64,000 nucleotides of DNA, taken from positions 2,120,501 to 2,184,500 of the forward strand of contig NZ_BSEC01000001.1 in NCBI RefSeq assembly GCF_027923385.1, in the 5' to 3' direction. This stretch comes from Methylocystis echinoides (GTDB lineage: Bacteria > Pseudomonadota > Alphaproteobacteria > Rhizobiales > Beijerinckiaceae). Each line of letters opens with the position of its first letter. Within the stretch, counting starts at the first letter, position 1. This document shows positions 1-7,865 of the stretch, piece after piece. Below the pieces are notes generated by a model, which saw only the letters and a program-made list of their open reading frames with translations, was not told the origin of the DNA and searched no databases. The position numbers were made by a program, and so were the translations under genes.

Positions 1-3
1 CGG

Positions 4-936
4 ATGGAGCCACCGGGGGACGCCGAGGTGTTGATCCTCTTCTACAATATGTTCTTTGATTCACATCCTGACGTGTCTTTGATCGACGCAGCGGTCCGGG
101 GATTCTTCACAACGGACCGTTCGCTCTACGACCGGGCCGACGCCGTTGTCTTCCACATCCCGGACTTGACCTTTGGCGAACCTTCTCTGGAGGATATCGC
201 AGCCCTGCAAAAGCCCTCGGGTCAGCTTTGGGTCGCGTGGTCCATGGAGAGCGGCGTGAATTACCCCGCGCTGAACGATCCGGGGTTCATGAAGCACTTC
301 GACCTCGTGATGAGCTTCAGCCGGTCGGCCGATATCTGGACGTCCTACTGCCCCTCCAAAGATATTTGGCGCCGCGCGCTCGAAAAGCCTGTTGGCGCCA
401 AATCGGCGCAGGCGCCGCTGGTGATGTTTCAGTCGTCGGGTTTCAATAGATCGGCGCGCCGGGAGTTCGCGCTGGAGATCATGCAGGAATTGCAGGTCGA
501 CTCCTTTGGCCGAAGTCTCAACAACAAGCAGCTCTCCGAGGATCGGGGCAGGGAAACCAAACTCGAAACCATCTCGCGCTACAAGTTTTGTCTGGCGCTC
601 GAAAATGCAATTGAGGATGATTACGTCACCGAGAAGTTTTTCGACCCGCTGCTCGTTGGCGTCGTGCCGGTTTATCGCGGCGCGCCCAATGTCGCAGACT
701 TCGCGCCCCGAAAGCAATGTTTCATCAACACCCACGATTTTTCATCTGTGCCCGCGCTCGTGGCCTATCTCAAACATCTGATCGCCGATGAGCATGCCTA
801 CAAGGCGTATCTGAGCTGGCGCGATGCGCCTCTCGCGACGCCCTTCGTAGAACGCATCCTGGAGCGTCAACGCGACCCGTTCACCGATCTTGTTGCGCGT
901 CTTCACAGCAGGGAGAAGCAAGCCGCGCCGCGTTAA
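4..936 (+). CDS. Family GT10 (alpha-1,3-fucosyltransferase-like) glycosyltransferase
   Basis: The protein probably transfers a deoxyhexose, fucose in the characterised members, from a nucleotide sugar to a surface glycan in the cytoplasm. The GT10 signature is clear in the C-terminal half: a KFCLALEN block near residue 194, then DDYVTEKFFDPLLVGVVPVY at about 205-224, which is the nucleotide-sugar binding region of this family. The 310-residue length suits a bacterial GT10. There is no signal peptide or membrane segment. The ATG lies three bases inside the window, so no ribosome binding site can be seen and the true start could lie upstream. It converges on the ATP-grasp gene, leaving only 23 bp between the two stops. 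Donor and acceptor cannot be deduced from sequence. Confidence 0.85.
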   Translation: MEPPGDAEVLILFYNMFFDSHPDVSLIDAAVRGFFTTDRSLYDRADAVVFHIPDLTFGEPSLEDIAALQKPSGQLWVAWSMESGVNYPALNDPGFMKHFDLVMSFSRSADIWTSYCPSKDIWRRALEKPVGAKSAQAPLVMFQSSGFNRSARREFALEIMQELQVDSFGRSLNNKQLSEDRGRETKLETISRYKFCLALENAIEDDYVTEKFFDPLLVGVVPVYRGAPNVADFAPRKQCFINTHDFSSVPALVAYLKHLIADEHAYKAYLSWRDAPLATPFVERILERQRDPFTDLVARLHSREKQAAPR

Positions 937-959
937 GCGCGAGGGCATTTTGCGACGGT

Positions 960-1892
960 TCAGGCGGCCTCGGCGCGTGTTCGTTCGATCAGGAGACGCG
1001 CACATGTTGTGAAGGCGTCGAATTCTCGAGCGAGATCTTCCGTGTTTAGCGCACGGCGGTAGCCGGGAGCGCTCTTGTTCGAAAAGGCCCAGGTGCCGCC
1101 GCCTGGGTTGATCTCGATTACATAAAGATCGCCATTCCTGTCGCGAAGAATATCGCATCCCTGAAGCGCGACATCGGGCATGGCGCGATAGATTCTGGCG
1201 GCGAATGCGAGAAGTTCCGGATCATGCGACGCGTAGAGCTTCACATCGGGCGGCGCCGGCATGAAATCGCCTGGTTCGAAGGTCTCACGTTCAGGATCGA
1301 GCTGGAGCGGCTTCGTCGATTCGCGGACGAAGGTAAAAATTGGTTCCCCGAACAAGGTGAGCACCCGCGCCGTCATGGCGTGTCCGCAATCGATGAATTT
1401 CTGCGCAATCATCGGCCCCCAGCGACCGGGATGATGCTCTGGATAATCCTCGAGCGGGCGGTATCGCACCGTCTCGGTTCGCCGCAATTCGACGCCTTGC
1501 CCCCAGGACGCGAGCGCGAATGATGGTTTGACCAGCACGAGCGGTCCGTAAATCGCAGGGTCCAGACGCGTTTCCGGGACGATTTCTTCGAATGGCGGAA
1601 CCGCGACACCGCCAGCCGCAAGCGCGCGTATCTCTTCGAGCTTGGAGATCTGCCGGCCTTGGTAGATTTTGCCGCGGTCCGGCTGGAAGGAAAGGAGACA
1701 GATGGGCGAGAAGACGAGGGTTGGTCGCCGCGCCGCCTTTTTCCGTGTCGCGGAGGATCTGGTCGCATTTGACGCGATGAACACTTCTATGTCTGGAGCG
1801 GCCGCTTCGACGAGCGACTTTATCGCATGGAAATCGCCGATATCCTGCCAGCCCTCCGAATGCACCAGCACGAGATTTCTGGTCGGCTCCAT
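960..1892 (-). CDS. ATP-grasp-like ligase domain protein
   Basis: A 310-residue soluble protein with the C-terminal features of ATP-grasp enzymes: a lysine-containing strand (LVLVKPSFA, about residue 140), a QKF strand near 185, and a terminal metal-binding motif YVIEINPGGGTW at about 256-267. ATP-grasp enzymes activate a carboxylate as acyl phosphate and join it to an amine or thiol. Some act on ribosomal peptides, as in microviridin and pearlin pathways, and others act on small molecules. It is the last gene of the minus-strand operon, 27 bp after the GT2 gene, with AGGTGG upstream of its ATG. Its place behind a PqqD-like/HprK-like/peptide cassette suggests peptide or glycan modification. 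The fold is fairly secure; the substrate is unknown. Confidence 0.65.
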   Translation of the reverse strand: MEPTRNLVLVHSEGWQDIGDFHAIKSLVEAAAPDIEVFIASNATRSSATRKKAARRPTLVFSPICLLSFQPDRGKIYQGRQISKLEEIRALAAGGVAVPPFEEIVPETRLDPAIYGPLVLVKPSFALASWGQGVELRRTETVRYRPLEDYPEHHPGRWGPMIAQKFIDCGHAMTARVLTLFGEPIFTFVRESTKPLQLDPERETFEPGDFMPAPPDVKLYASHDPELLAFAARIYRAMPDVALQGCDILRDRNGDLYVIEINPGGGTWAFSNKSAPGYRRALNTEDLAREFDAFTTCARLLIERTRAEAA

Positions 1893-1919
1893 TTCAGTCC
1901 ACCTGGCGCTGCTGTCTTG

Positions 1920-3026
1920 TCACGAGGCTCGAGCGCCCAGCGCTCTTGCTTTCAGCCCGTAATGCGTTTCGTCAGGCGCGAAGCGGGCCGCATCTGCGAA
2001 GTGAGCCGCCGCCTCCTGCTTGCGGCCGAGACGCAGACAGGCAATTGCGGCCAGTTCGCAGGCCTTTTCACGAAAGACGGCATAATCGAACGCAAGCAAG
2101 CCATCCTGCAGCGTCGACTCGTCTATTTGTCGCAATCGAGTGGCGATTTGTATGGCTTCATCGGGCCGTCCCGTGTCCAGCAGGGCGCGGCCCAGGAAGA
2201 ACAGCAGGGCATGATCCTCTGGAACGCGCGCGAGCCCACGCCGGATTATGTCGATGGGGCTCTCACCCCGCTGCATCTGCAAGCGGACCAGCGTTTGCAC
2301 CAGCAGGCTCGCGTCGGCGCGCTGCTTGACCGAGATATCCGCCTCCGCGCGTCCGAGACCTTGCAGCGCGACCGCCTCCGCCTCCTTCAGGCGCCCGAGC
2401 GCGGCGAGCGTTTCAGAGAGATGATGCCAGTAATAGACACGATCGGGCTCCTCGCGGACGGCTCTCTCGAGAAGCGGCAGATTTCGCGGATGCTTATGTG
2501 ACTGGTCGCCATCATAGCCAAGATGATCGATTTCGACCGAGGTGTTCGCGAGCAGAGACGGGGCGTCGCCGATGATGCGCCATATGGACGGCCAGATCGT
2601 CTCATGGATGCGACCGCGAAACCTTATCCTCGGATCGCTGCGAAACAGCCGGAGTTCACGGTAACGCGTATAACCGGTTTTCGGACGAAAGCGCACGAAT
2701 GCGCCAATCGCCTCCGGGTCGATTTTTTCGCCGAGAGTCTCGCCCTCTCCCAGGCGAAGCCGTTCATCCGCGTCGATATATAAGACCCAATCGCAGGCAA
2801 CAGCATCGAGCGCCGTATTGCGCGCTTCGGAGAAGTCGTCGCGCCATGCCCGATGCAAGAGCTTTACACCGGCCTGCTCGGCGATCGTCACCGTGGCGTC
2901 CGTCGATCCCGTGTCGACGATGATGATCTCATCGACGCGTCCCTGAAGGGACTCGAGACATCCTTCAAGGAAGCGCGCCTCATTTTTGACGATCAGCGCC
3001 GCAGCGACTGTAACCGCGCGGCGCAT
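1920..3026 (-). CDS. Glycosyltransferase family 2 with C-terminal TPR-like helical repeats
   Basis: Residues about 1-110 form a GT-A (family 2) domain: the opening AALIVKNEARFLEGCLESL, the DTGSTDAT motif and the metal-binding DAD of LYIDADERL are all present. From about residue 190 the protein changes to helical repeats rich in L-x-x-A-E and GRxDEA patterns, typical of TPR modules. GT2 proteins with this layout (SunS-like or WaaE-like) modify peptides or cell-envelope glycans. There is no membrane segment. The start is supported by GGAGG six bases upstream of the ATG. The gene begins 44 bp after the stop of the 63-residue peptide gene, so peptide glycosylation is a reasonable but untested idea. 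Confidence 0.85.
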   Translation of the reverse strand: MRRAVTVAAALIVKNEARFLEGCLESLQGRVDEIIIVDTGSTDATVTIAEQAGVKLLHRAWRDDFSEARNTALDAVACDWVLYIDADERLRLGEGETLGEKIDPEAIGAFVRFRPKTGYTRYRELRLFRSDPRIRFRGRIHETIWPSIWRIIGDAPSLLANTSVEIDHLGYDGDQSHKHPRNLPLLERAVREEPDRVYYWHHLSETLAALGRLKEAEAVALQGLGRAEADISVKQRADASLLVQTLVRLQMQRGESPIDIIRRGLARVPEDHALLFFLGRALLDTGRPDEAIQIATRLRQIDESTLQDGLLAFDYAVFREKACELAAIACLRLGRKQEAAAHFADAARFAPDETHYGLKARALGARAS

Positions 3027-3070
3027 GTCGCCTCCGTTGTGCCAGATGTTCCGACGCAGCGGCCCGGTCG

Positions 3071-3262
3071 TCAGCCGCCGGTATTGCCAGCCATGGTGAC
3101 GGGGCCGGAAATCTTCATGCCATCGATCGGGAAGGTCGCAACCTCCGGTCTCCTGTAACGCCCCTTGCTCGCCAAAGCGAAAACGCGACGCCTGGACGCC
3201 GAGACGACGGACGCCTTCGGCTCCGTCTTGGCGGTCGAGACGGCAGTCAAGCTTGCGGTCAT
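3071..3262 (-). CDS. Small peptide, candidate RiPP-type precursor (63 aa)
   Basis: The start is well supported: GGGAAGGA sits about seven bases before the ATG at 3262, and the reading frame fills the gap between the kinase and GT2 genes. The N-terminal half is Ala/Ser/Thr/Lys-rich with an RRR patch near residues 24-26. Then comes Y-R-R-P at residues 36-39 followed by E-V, resembling the YxxPxL leader motif that PqqD-like domains (RREs) bind in lasso-peptide precursors. The C-terminus is short and Gly-rich (GPVTMAGNTGG at 53-63). It follows a PqqD-like gene and an HprK-like kinase gene, the setting of a modified-peptide precursor. No Cys residues are present, which argues against thioether or thiazole chemistry. 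I recognise no named family; the precursor role is inferred. Confidence 0.6.
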   Translation of the reverse strand: MTASLTAVSTAKTEPKASVVSASRRRVFALASKGRYRRPEVATFPIDGMKISGPVTMAGNTGG

Positions 3263-3320
3263 TTCAAATTCCTTCCCAATTATGAGATTGCACTTGAGTT
3301 TATAATAAATGCGCAGACGG

Positions 3321-4160
3321 TCAAACACCTTCTGCCGGTTTTCCGGCGATGACGGCTTCCAGCAGAGGGACGGCGTCCGCGGGATTTCCCAGCCGCAGGC
3401 GATAGGCCGCTCCGTTGCAAACCGCGCTGTGTAATTCAATGAGCGATCTGCCCGCAGGGCGTCCGCGACACACAGCCAGCGCCCGTCCAAGCGCCAGCTC
3501 CGGGCTCAATGCCCGCAGACGACCGAGGCCGCCAGGGTTCAGCTCCAGAAAGAAGACGCGTGCGACCGGCCCCGACTCCACTCGCCAGTCGCCGGAGAGA
3601 CTGCGCGGATCAATGGCGAAAATCTTCCCCTGAGCGCCAATCGAGAAGGTCGGCGCCGCGTCGATGCGATTTCGGAGCGCAGGCGATAAATGTGGCGGGA
3701 CCGCGGCTATTCGGATGCTGTGGGGCAACGGCGTCAAGCCTCCTTCCTGCGCCACCGCCCAACCGTCCCCTTCGAAGCGCCATCCTGCGTCGATGAGCGA
3801 GAGGGAAAGCCATGTCTTGCCGGAGGCGTGTGCGCCGATGAAGGCGCAGCGCTCGCCTGCGGGCGCGCGCAAGATCGCGGCGGGGAGCAAGAGAGAATGT
3901 GCGACCTCAGCCCTGAAGCCCTGTTCCGCTATTCCCCTGTCGATACGCGCTGCAAGATCGGGAAGGGTTCCTACGGCGATCTGTCCTGCAGGCGTCCGCG
4001 CACGGAAAAAATGCCCCTGATGCGCGATCTCGATCGTTTCGGGCAGCGGCGCGGGGCCAGCGATATCAGGTTCTGTCGCAAGCGCCGCCAGAGGCGAGCG
4101 CCACCATAGAGGAGCGATTGAAAAACTGCGACGCAACCCCCGGATCAGGATTGGCCGCAC
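3321..4160 (-). CDS. HprK-like P-loop kinase (PqqD-associated)
   Basis: About 279 residues with a single P-loop, GAHASGKTWLSLSLIDAGW, at about 109-127, followed by F-E-G-D-G-W, matching the HPr kinase pattern of a nucleotide-binding loop and then an acidic metal site. It lacks the N-terminal domain of true HprK/P. Family knowledge: such kinases pair with PqqD-like proteins in several peptide loci, and relatives in lasso-peptide clusters phosphorylate the precursor. The start is uncertain. GTG at 4160 is chosen because it overlaps the PqqD gene by only 16 bp, whereas the longer frame up to 4289 would overlap by more than 140 bp. The peptide gene follows after 58 bp. Confidence 0.7.
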   Translation of the reverse strand: MRPILIRGLRRSFSIAPLWWRSPLAALATEPDIAGPAPLPETIEIAHQGHFFRARTPAGQIAVGTLPDLAARIDRGIAEQGFRAEVAHSLLLPAAILRAPAGERCAFIGAHASGKTWLSLSLIDAGWRFEGDGWAVAQEGGLTPLPHSIRIAAVPPHLSPALRNRIDAAPTFSIGAQGKIFAIDPRSLSGDWRVESGPVARVFFLELNPGGLGRLRALSPELALGRALAVCRGRPAGRSLIELHSAVCNGAAYRLRLGNPADAVPLLEAVIAGKPAEGV

Positions 4161-4429
4161 ACCCTGATCAGCCCCTGAGACAGGAGCACGGTCACACATT
4201 CGTTCACCTCCTCGACCGGGGGCGCCGGCAAATCGAAAGCCTCCTGCATGATATTGGTCATATCCTCGACGTCGGTCTCGCCGTCGCACAGTTCCAGTAT
4301 TGCGCTCGCCGTGAGATTGACGAAATGCACTTTCTCGCCGGTTTCGTCGTAGACCAGCATGCCATCATGGGTCTCATTGAACTCGACACCCTCAACTCGC
4401 TTGTAGACGCGCTTGCAATCGGGCTGCAT
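4145..4429 (-). CDS. PqqD-like peptide-binding protein (RRE)
   Basis: A 94-residue protein with the PqqD fold signature: an N-terminal beta hairpin (VEFNETHDGMLVYDETGEKV, about 15-34), the HFVNLTASAILELCDG core at about 35-50 and a C-terminal helix pair. PqqD-like domains are RiPP recognition elements that hold the leader peptide for modifying enzymes. No PQQ biosynthesis genes lie nearby, so it is unlikely to be PqqD itself. The ATG at 4429 is preferred because GGAGG lies seven bases upstream; an ATG at 4450 has no clear site. The gene starts 32 bp after the GT4 stop and overlaps the kinase gene, indicating co-expression. Confidence 0.75.
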   Translation of the reverse strand: MQPDCKRVYKRVEGVEFNETHDGMLVYDETGEKVHFVNLTASAILELCDGETDVEDMTNIMQEAFDLPAPPVEEVNECVTVLLSQGLIRVCGQS

Positions 4430-4461
4430 TTCCCGGCCTCCGACACTCATCAGGAGAGAAT

Positions 4462-5700
4462 TTAACCTCGTTGCAGGGTGGCTTTCAATGTGCCTGCGAG
4501 GGTGCAGACAATATGATCCCGCGCATGCCGCCGCCTTACCCAATGGCGCGCAGCCATGGCGCGGCGCCTGCGCTCCGCCGGGTTTCCGAGGCCCGCAAGG
4601 CAGGCTGTCGCGAATTCCCGCGCATCTCCGGCGCGCCAGCCGCCGGAGTCGAGCGGCCATTCCAGCCCTTCTGCCGCCGCCTCGGTATAGACGCTGGCGA
4701 CGCCGTATGCGGCGGCTTCCAGCAGCTTGATGCGCGTCCCGCCGCCGCTGCGCATTGGGGCAAGCGCGAGCGTAGCCTCTGCGTAGAGTCGGGAAAGATC
4801 CTCGACGCGACCGAGAAGGCGAATGCGCGAATGCCTCGAGAGCGCCAACAGGTCGCGGCGCGCGCCGGCGCCGGCGATCAGCAACCGCGGTACACCGCCC
4901 CTCATCGCTTGCAAGCGCGGCAGGACCTGATCTGCAAACCAGAGCAACCCTTCACTGTTTGGCGCATACCCAAGGGCGCCAACGAACAGAAGCGTCGAAC
5001 CGTCGTCCCGACGTATTGGACGCGAGGGGATGTCGACGGCGTTTTCTATTCGCGTAAAGGCCATGTCCGGTCGCCGCCGCGACAGGAGACGCGCATCACG
5101 ATCGCTGGCGATGCAGACCCTGTGAAACATGTGGCCGAAGCGCTCGATCATCATGTCGCAAGCGCGACCCTCCTGCACGAGCCAGTCGGCCCTGTCGCCG
5201 TCGCCTTGCCGTCGCGCGAGCGCGGCCTGAGAACTGAAGCTCGAGAGATCATCCTCGTCGAGATCGAGGGTGGCCACTGCGCCCGCAGGCGCCAGCGTCA
5301 CGACCTCCGATAGATAGGAGCGTCCGACATGCAGGATGTCCGGCTTGCAGTCTCCGATAATCCCGGCAATGCTGTCCAGCACGCGCGGCGAAAGCCCGCT
5401 CGACAGACTTGGGCGCCCATAGGCTCGGAACGCCGCGAGGCGCATATTCGGATCACGCATGCGCATGAGCAGGGAGTAGCGCGTGTCGATGAACTCATGC
5501 GTCGGCACGACATGCCGCCTGGCGCCGACGGCCTCGATCAGCGATCCGCCCGTTTGGCCAGCAACCACTGGCACGACGATCACGTCAACCGTCGCGAAAC
5601 GTGACAGCGCCGAGAGAAAGAGCCCCATGCGCATGGCGAGGCCGTTTCCCGTCATCGCAGGCTCGACCGGCGTCACGAAAACCGCGCGCGCATCCGTCAT
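4462..5700 (-). CDS. GT4-type (GT-B fold) glycosyltransferase
   Basis: A 412-residue GT-B protein. The N-terminal Rossmann part begins VFVTPVEPAMTGNGLAMRMG, a Gly-containing loop typical of the acceptor domain. The C-terminal part has LLFVGALGYAPNSEGLLWF (about 240), LGRVEDLSRLYAEATLALAP (about 300) and GTRIKLLEAAAYG (about 330), the donor-binding block of GT4 enzymes with its conserved E. It probably transfers a hexose from a nucleotide sugar in the cytoplasm. Its ATG overlaps the TGA of the upstream GT71-like gene (ATGA), so the two are translationally coupled. Donor and acceptor are unknown. Confidence 0.85.
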   Translation of the reverse strand: MTDARAVFVTPVEPAMTGNGLAMRMGLFLSALSRFATVDVIVVPVVAGQTGGSLIEAVGARRHVVPTHEFIDTRYSLLMRMRDPNMRLAAFRAYGRPSLSSGLSPRVLDSIAGIIGDCKPDILHVGRSYLSEVVTLAPAGAVATLDLDEDDLSSFSSQAALARRQGDGDRADWLVQEGRACDMMIERFGHMFHRVCIASDRDARLLSRRRPDMAFTRIENAVDIPSRPIRRDDGSTLLFVGALGYAPNSEGLLWFADQVLPRLQAMRGGVPRLLIAGAGARRDLLALSRHSRIRLLGRVEDLSRLYAEATLALAPMRSGGGTRIKLLEAAAYGVASVYTEAAAEGLEWPLDSGGWRAGDAREFATACLAGLGNPAERRRRAMAARHWVRRRHARDHIVCTLAGTLKATLQRG

Positions 5701-7010
5701 CAGAGGTCCAGCACTTGGCTATCGTAGCGACCCGGCATCGGCCATTTCCGCCACGCGCCGGCCGCTTCAAGCGTCGCTTTGCTTCCAATGAAGCCGGTGG
5801 CGGCGAAGGCCTCTATTTGTGGGTGAACAACCGAACGCCCGTACCAGCGTCCGCCGGCTTGTTCGGCAAGGCGCCATGTCGGACCGAAGGCGTCTGAAAT
5901 GAGGAGGCTGATTTCTCCCCGTTCTTCCTCGCAGCGCCAGTTCATCCGATCCGCGGAACGGCCGGCGCCAATGTCGCCTTCAGCGAAAAACTCGAGCTGA
6001 ATCGGCGCCTCTCCGGGAACGAGGAAGGTCACGCCGCCCGCGGAGACGAGACGCTCTTCCGCGCGTTGCGCGGCGTCACTGCGGGAAGGCGCGTCAAAGA
6101 TGAGGCCATTCCATTTGCGTCTCAGATTGTTCAGGGCGACAAGACAGGCGTCCATTCCGACGAATCCCGGCAAGTCATCCTGCTCTCCAGCATAGCGCCA
6201 CTTCGCGCCCGTCCTGTGCTGAAAGAGCGGCGCTCCCTGAAAATCATGCTGATAGAGGCACATTCCGCGATCGGTCGCGGGCCGATGCGGCACGAGTTCA
6301 AAGGCGGAGTCAGTCAAGAGCATCGCAAGCAGGAACGTGTCCTTGTCGCCATAAAGCATGTTGTAATAATAGTGAGCGCGTTCATTGAGATGACGGGCGA
6401 CGCTGAGCGCGCCCCATTTGCGTGACTTGTCGATGAGAATCTGGCCGGATTCGACGGACGTCGCCCGGCGCGGCGCGAGGCCGCAGGCCGCCCATATCGG
6501 ATTTTCCGGAAGTAGATCGACAGCATCGGGCCAGAGCACCGCGCCGACTCGCTCGAACTCCGGCCAGCAGGCAAGAGAGGCGGGGTCCCGCGTCGGGATT
6601 TGATCGGCGTCGAGGAGCAGCGCCTTCTCGAAGCGACACCACATCAGCGCGAAAGACTTGAGCTGCCATCCATCCACGATGTCAGCGGCATGCGCGGACG
6701 GTTCATCCGTCGCATCCACCACGCGGACATCGAGCTCTTCCAGCAGAAACGACATGCGACGAGACATCTCCCGCTTGCCGAGATGCCAGACCTCGATCGG
6801 CAGCGTGCAACCCAGGTGATGACGCAGCACGTGGATGAGAACGTAAGCATTGGTGAAATATGCCGCGCCACCGGCGCAGATCACGATGCCGAAGCCTGAA
6901 AAACTTGACTTGGGAAAGGGGGCGAGGCTGGATAAGCGTTTGGCGAGTTCACGCGCGAAGCGTGCATCCTCTGTCATGACGACTTCACTCTTGCTGGCGC
7001 CCAACCTCAT
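5700..7010 (-). CDS. MNN1/GT71-like alpha-mannosyltransferase-type protein
   Basis: A 436-residue protein similar to the fungal MNN1 (GT71) family: GIVICAGGAAYFTNAYVLIH near residue 46, LPIEVWHLG near 75, a D-A-D metal site in ALLLDADQIPTRDP near 155, and GQILIDKSRKWGAL near 210. Fungal relatives add terminal alpha-mannose in the Golgi. Here there is no signal anchor, so it would be cytoplasmic. The last ~110 residues look like a separate module of unknown role. The start could also be an internal ATG at 6977. The gene diverges from the GT62-like gene across 20 bp and leads the minus-strand operon. The family is fairly secure; the sugar is not. Confidence 0.75.
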   Translation of the reverse strand: MRLGASKSEVVMTEDARFARELAKRLSSLAPFPKSSFSGFGIVICAGGAAYFTNAYVLIHVLRHHLGCTLPIEVWHLGKREMSRRMSFLLEELDVRVVDATDEPSAHAADIVDGWQLKSFALMWCRFEKALLLDADQIPTRDPASLACWPEFERVGAVLWPDAVDLLPENPIWAACGLAPRRATSVESGQILIDKSRKWGALSVARHLNERAHYYYNMLYGDKDTFLLAMLLTDSAFELVPHRPATDRGMCLYQHDFQGAPLFQHRTGAKWRYAGEQDDLPGFVGMDACLVALNNLRRKWNGLIFDAPSRSDAAQRAEERLVSAGGVTFLVPGEAPIQLEFFAEGDIGAGRSADRMNWRCEEERGEISLLISDAFGPTWRLAEQAGGRWYGRSVVHPQIEAFAATGFIGSKATLEAAGAWRKWPMPGRYDSQVLDL

Positions 7011-7030
7011 CAGGATATGGCGGGACGATC

Positions 7031-7807
7031 ATGAATGCAATTGATGGCGACCGGAAGAGCGTGCTCATTCTCACGCCGATCAAGGATGCGGCAACGTATC
7101 TGGAAAATTATGTGGCGCGCATCGAGGCGCTGACCTATCCGCGCGAAAATCTTTCGATCGGTCTGCTCGAAAGCGACAGTCGGGACGAGACCTGGGCTCT
7201 TCTCGCCAGATTGCGACAAAGGCTCGACGCGCGTTGTCGTCGTGTGGCGCTCGTGAAGAAGGATTTCGGCTTTGCAATGCCGCCCGGAACGCCACGCTGG
7301 GCTCCAGCCTATCAATTGACCCGACGCACGATCCTCGCGCGCGCCCGTAACCAGCTGCTATTTCGCGCGTTGAAAGACGAAGATTTCGTCTTGTGGCTCG
7401 ATGTCGACGTTATTTCCTATCCGGCTGACCTCATCGAACGCCTTCTCGACGTCGGGCGCGACATTCTACATCCGCATTGCGTCACCGCGCCCTCGGGCGC
7501 GACCTTCGACCGCAATGGATGGGCTGAACATGGAACGAAATTCCTGAGCGACTATCGCGGGTCCGGCCGGCCGGTGCGCCTCGACGCGGTTGGCGGAACC
7601 GTTCTGTTCATTCGCGCCGACATTCACCGCGAGGGGCTGATCTTTCCGCCATATCGATACGGCGTTGAAAATTCCGCGATACGGCCGCGTCACGACGTTT
7701 GGGGCAGGGGCGAGGTGGAGACGGAAGGCCTCGGCGTGATGGCGCAGGACATGGGCTATCAGTGCTGGGGCTTGCCGGACCTGGAGGTCATTCACGCATC
7801 GGAGTAA
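7031..7807 (+). CDS. Anp1/Mnn9 (GT62)-like glycosyltransferase
   Basis: A 258-residue protein with the layout of the fungal Anp1/Mnn9/Van1 family: VLILTPIKDAATYLENYVAR at the start, a GLLESDSRDETWALL segment near residue 45, the acidic D-V-D site in FVLWLDVDVISYP near 122, then VGGTVLFIRADIHREGL near 195 and a terminal ...GLPDLEVIHASE. Fungal members polymerise alpha-1,6-mannan in the Golgi. This copy has no membrane anchor and so resembles the catalytic domain alone. Together with the GT71-like gene it implies a mannan-like or related side chain. It ends just before the terminator of the porin gene. Confidence 0.75.
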   Translation: MNAIDGDRKSVLILTPIKDAATYLENYVARIEALTYPRENLSIGLLESDSRDETWALLARLRQRLDARCRRVALVKKDFGFAMPPGTPRWAPAYQLTRRTILARARNQLLFRALKDEDFVLWLDVDVISYPADLIERLLDVGRDILHPHCVTAPSGATFDRNGWAEHGTKFLSDYRGSGRPVRLDAVGGTVLFIRADIHREGLIFPPYRYGVENSAIRPRHDVWGRGEVETEGLGVMAQDMGYQCWGLPDLEVIHASE

Positions 7808-7810
7808 AAA

Positions 7811-7842
7811 GGAAAGGGCCCGGCAATCTGAGCCGAGCCCTT
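7811..7842 (-). terminator. Rho-independent terminator of the porin gene
   Basis: Read on the minus strand, GGGCTCGGC pairs with GCCGGGCCC around a 7-nt loop, with one G-T wobble, and TTTCCTTTTT follows. It lies just past the stop of the outer-membrane protein gene. Confidence 0.8.
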
Positions 7843-7865
7843 CGCATGGTCGGGTTGCAGGCCGC

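Noticed and set aside
3071..4450. Lasso-peptide cluster
   Set aside because: The leader-like YxxP motif and PqqD-like protein fit, but there is no lasso cyclase (asparagine-synthetase-like) or transglutaminase-like protease, and no Asp/Glu at position 7-9 of an obvious core.
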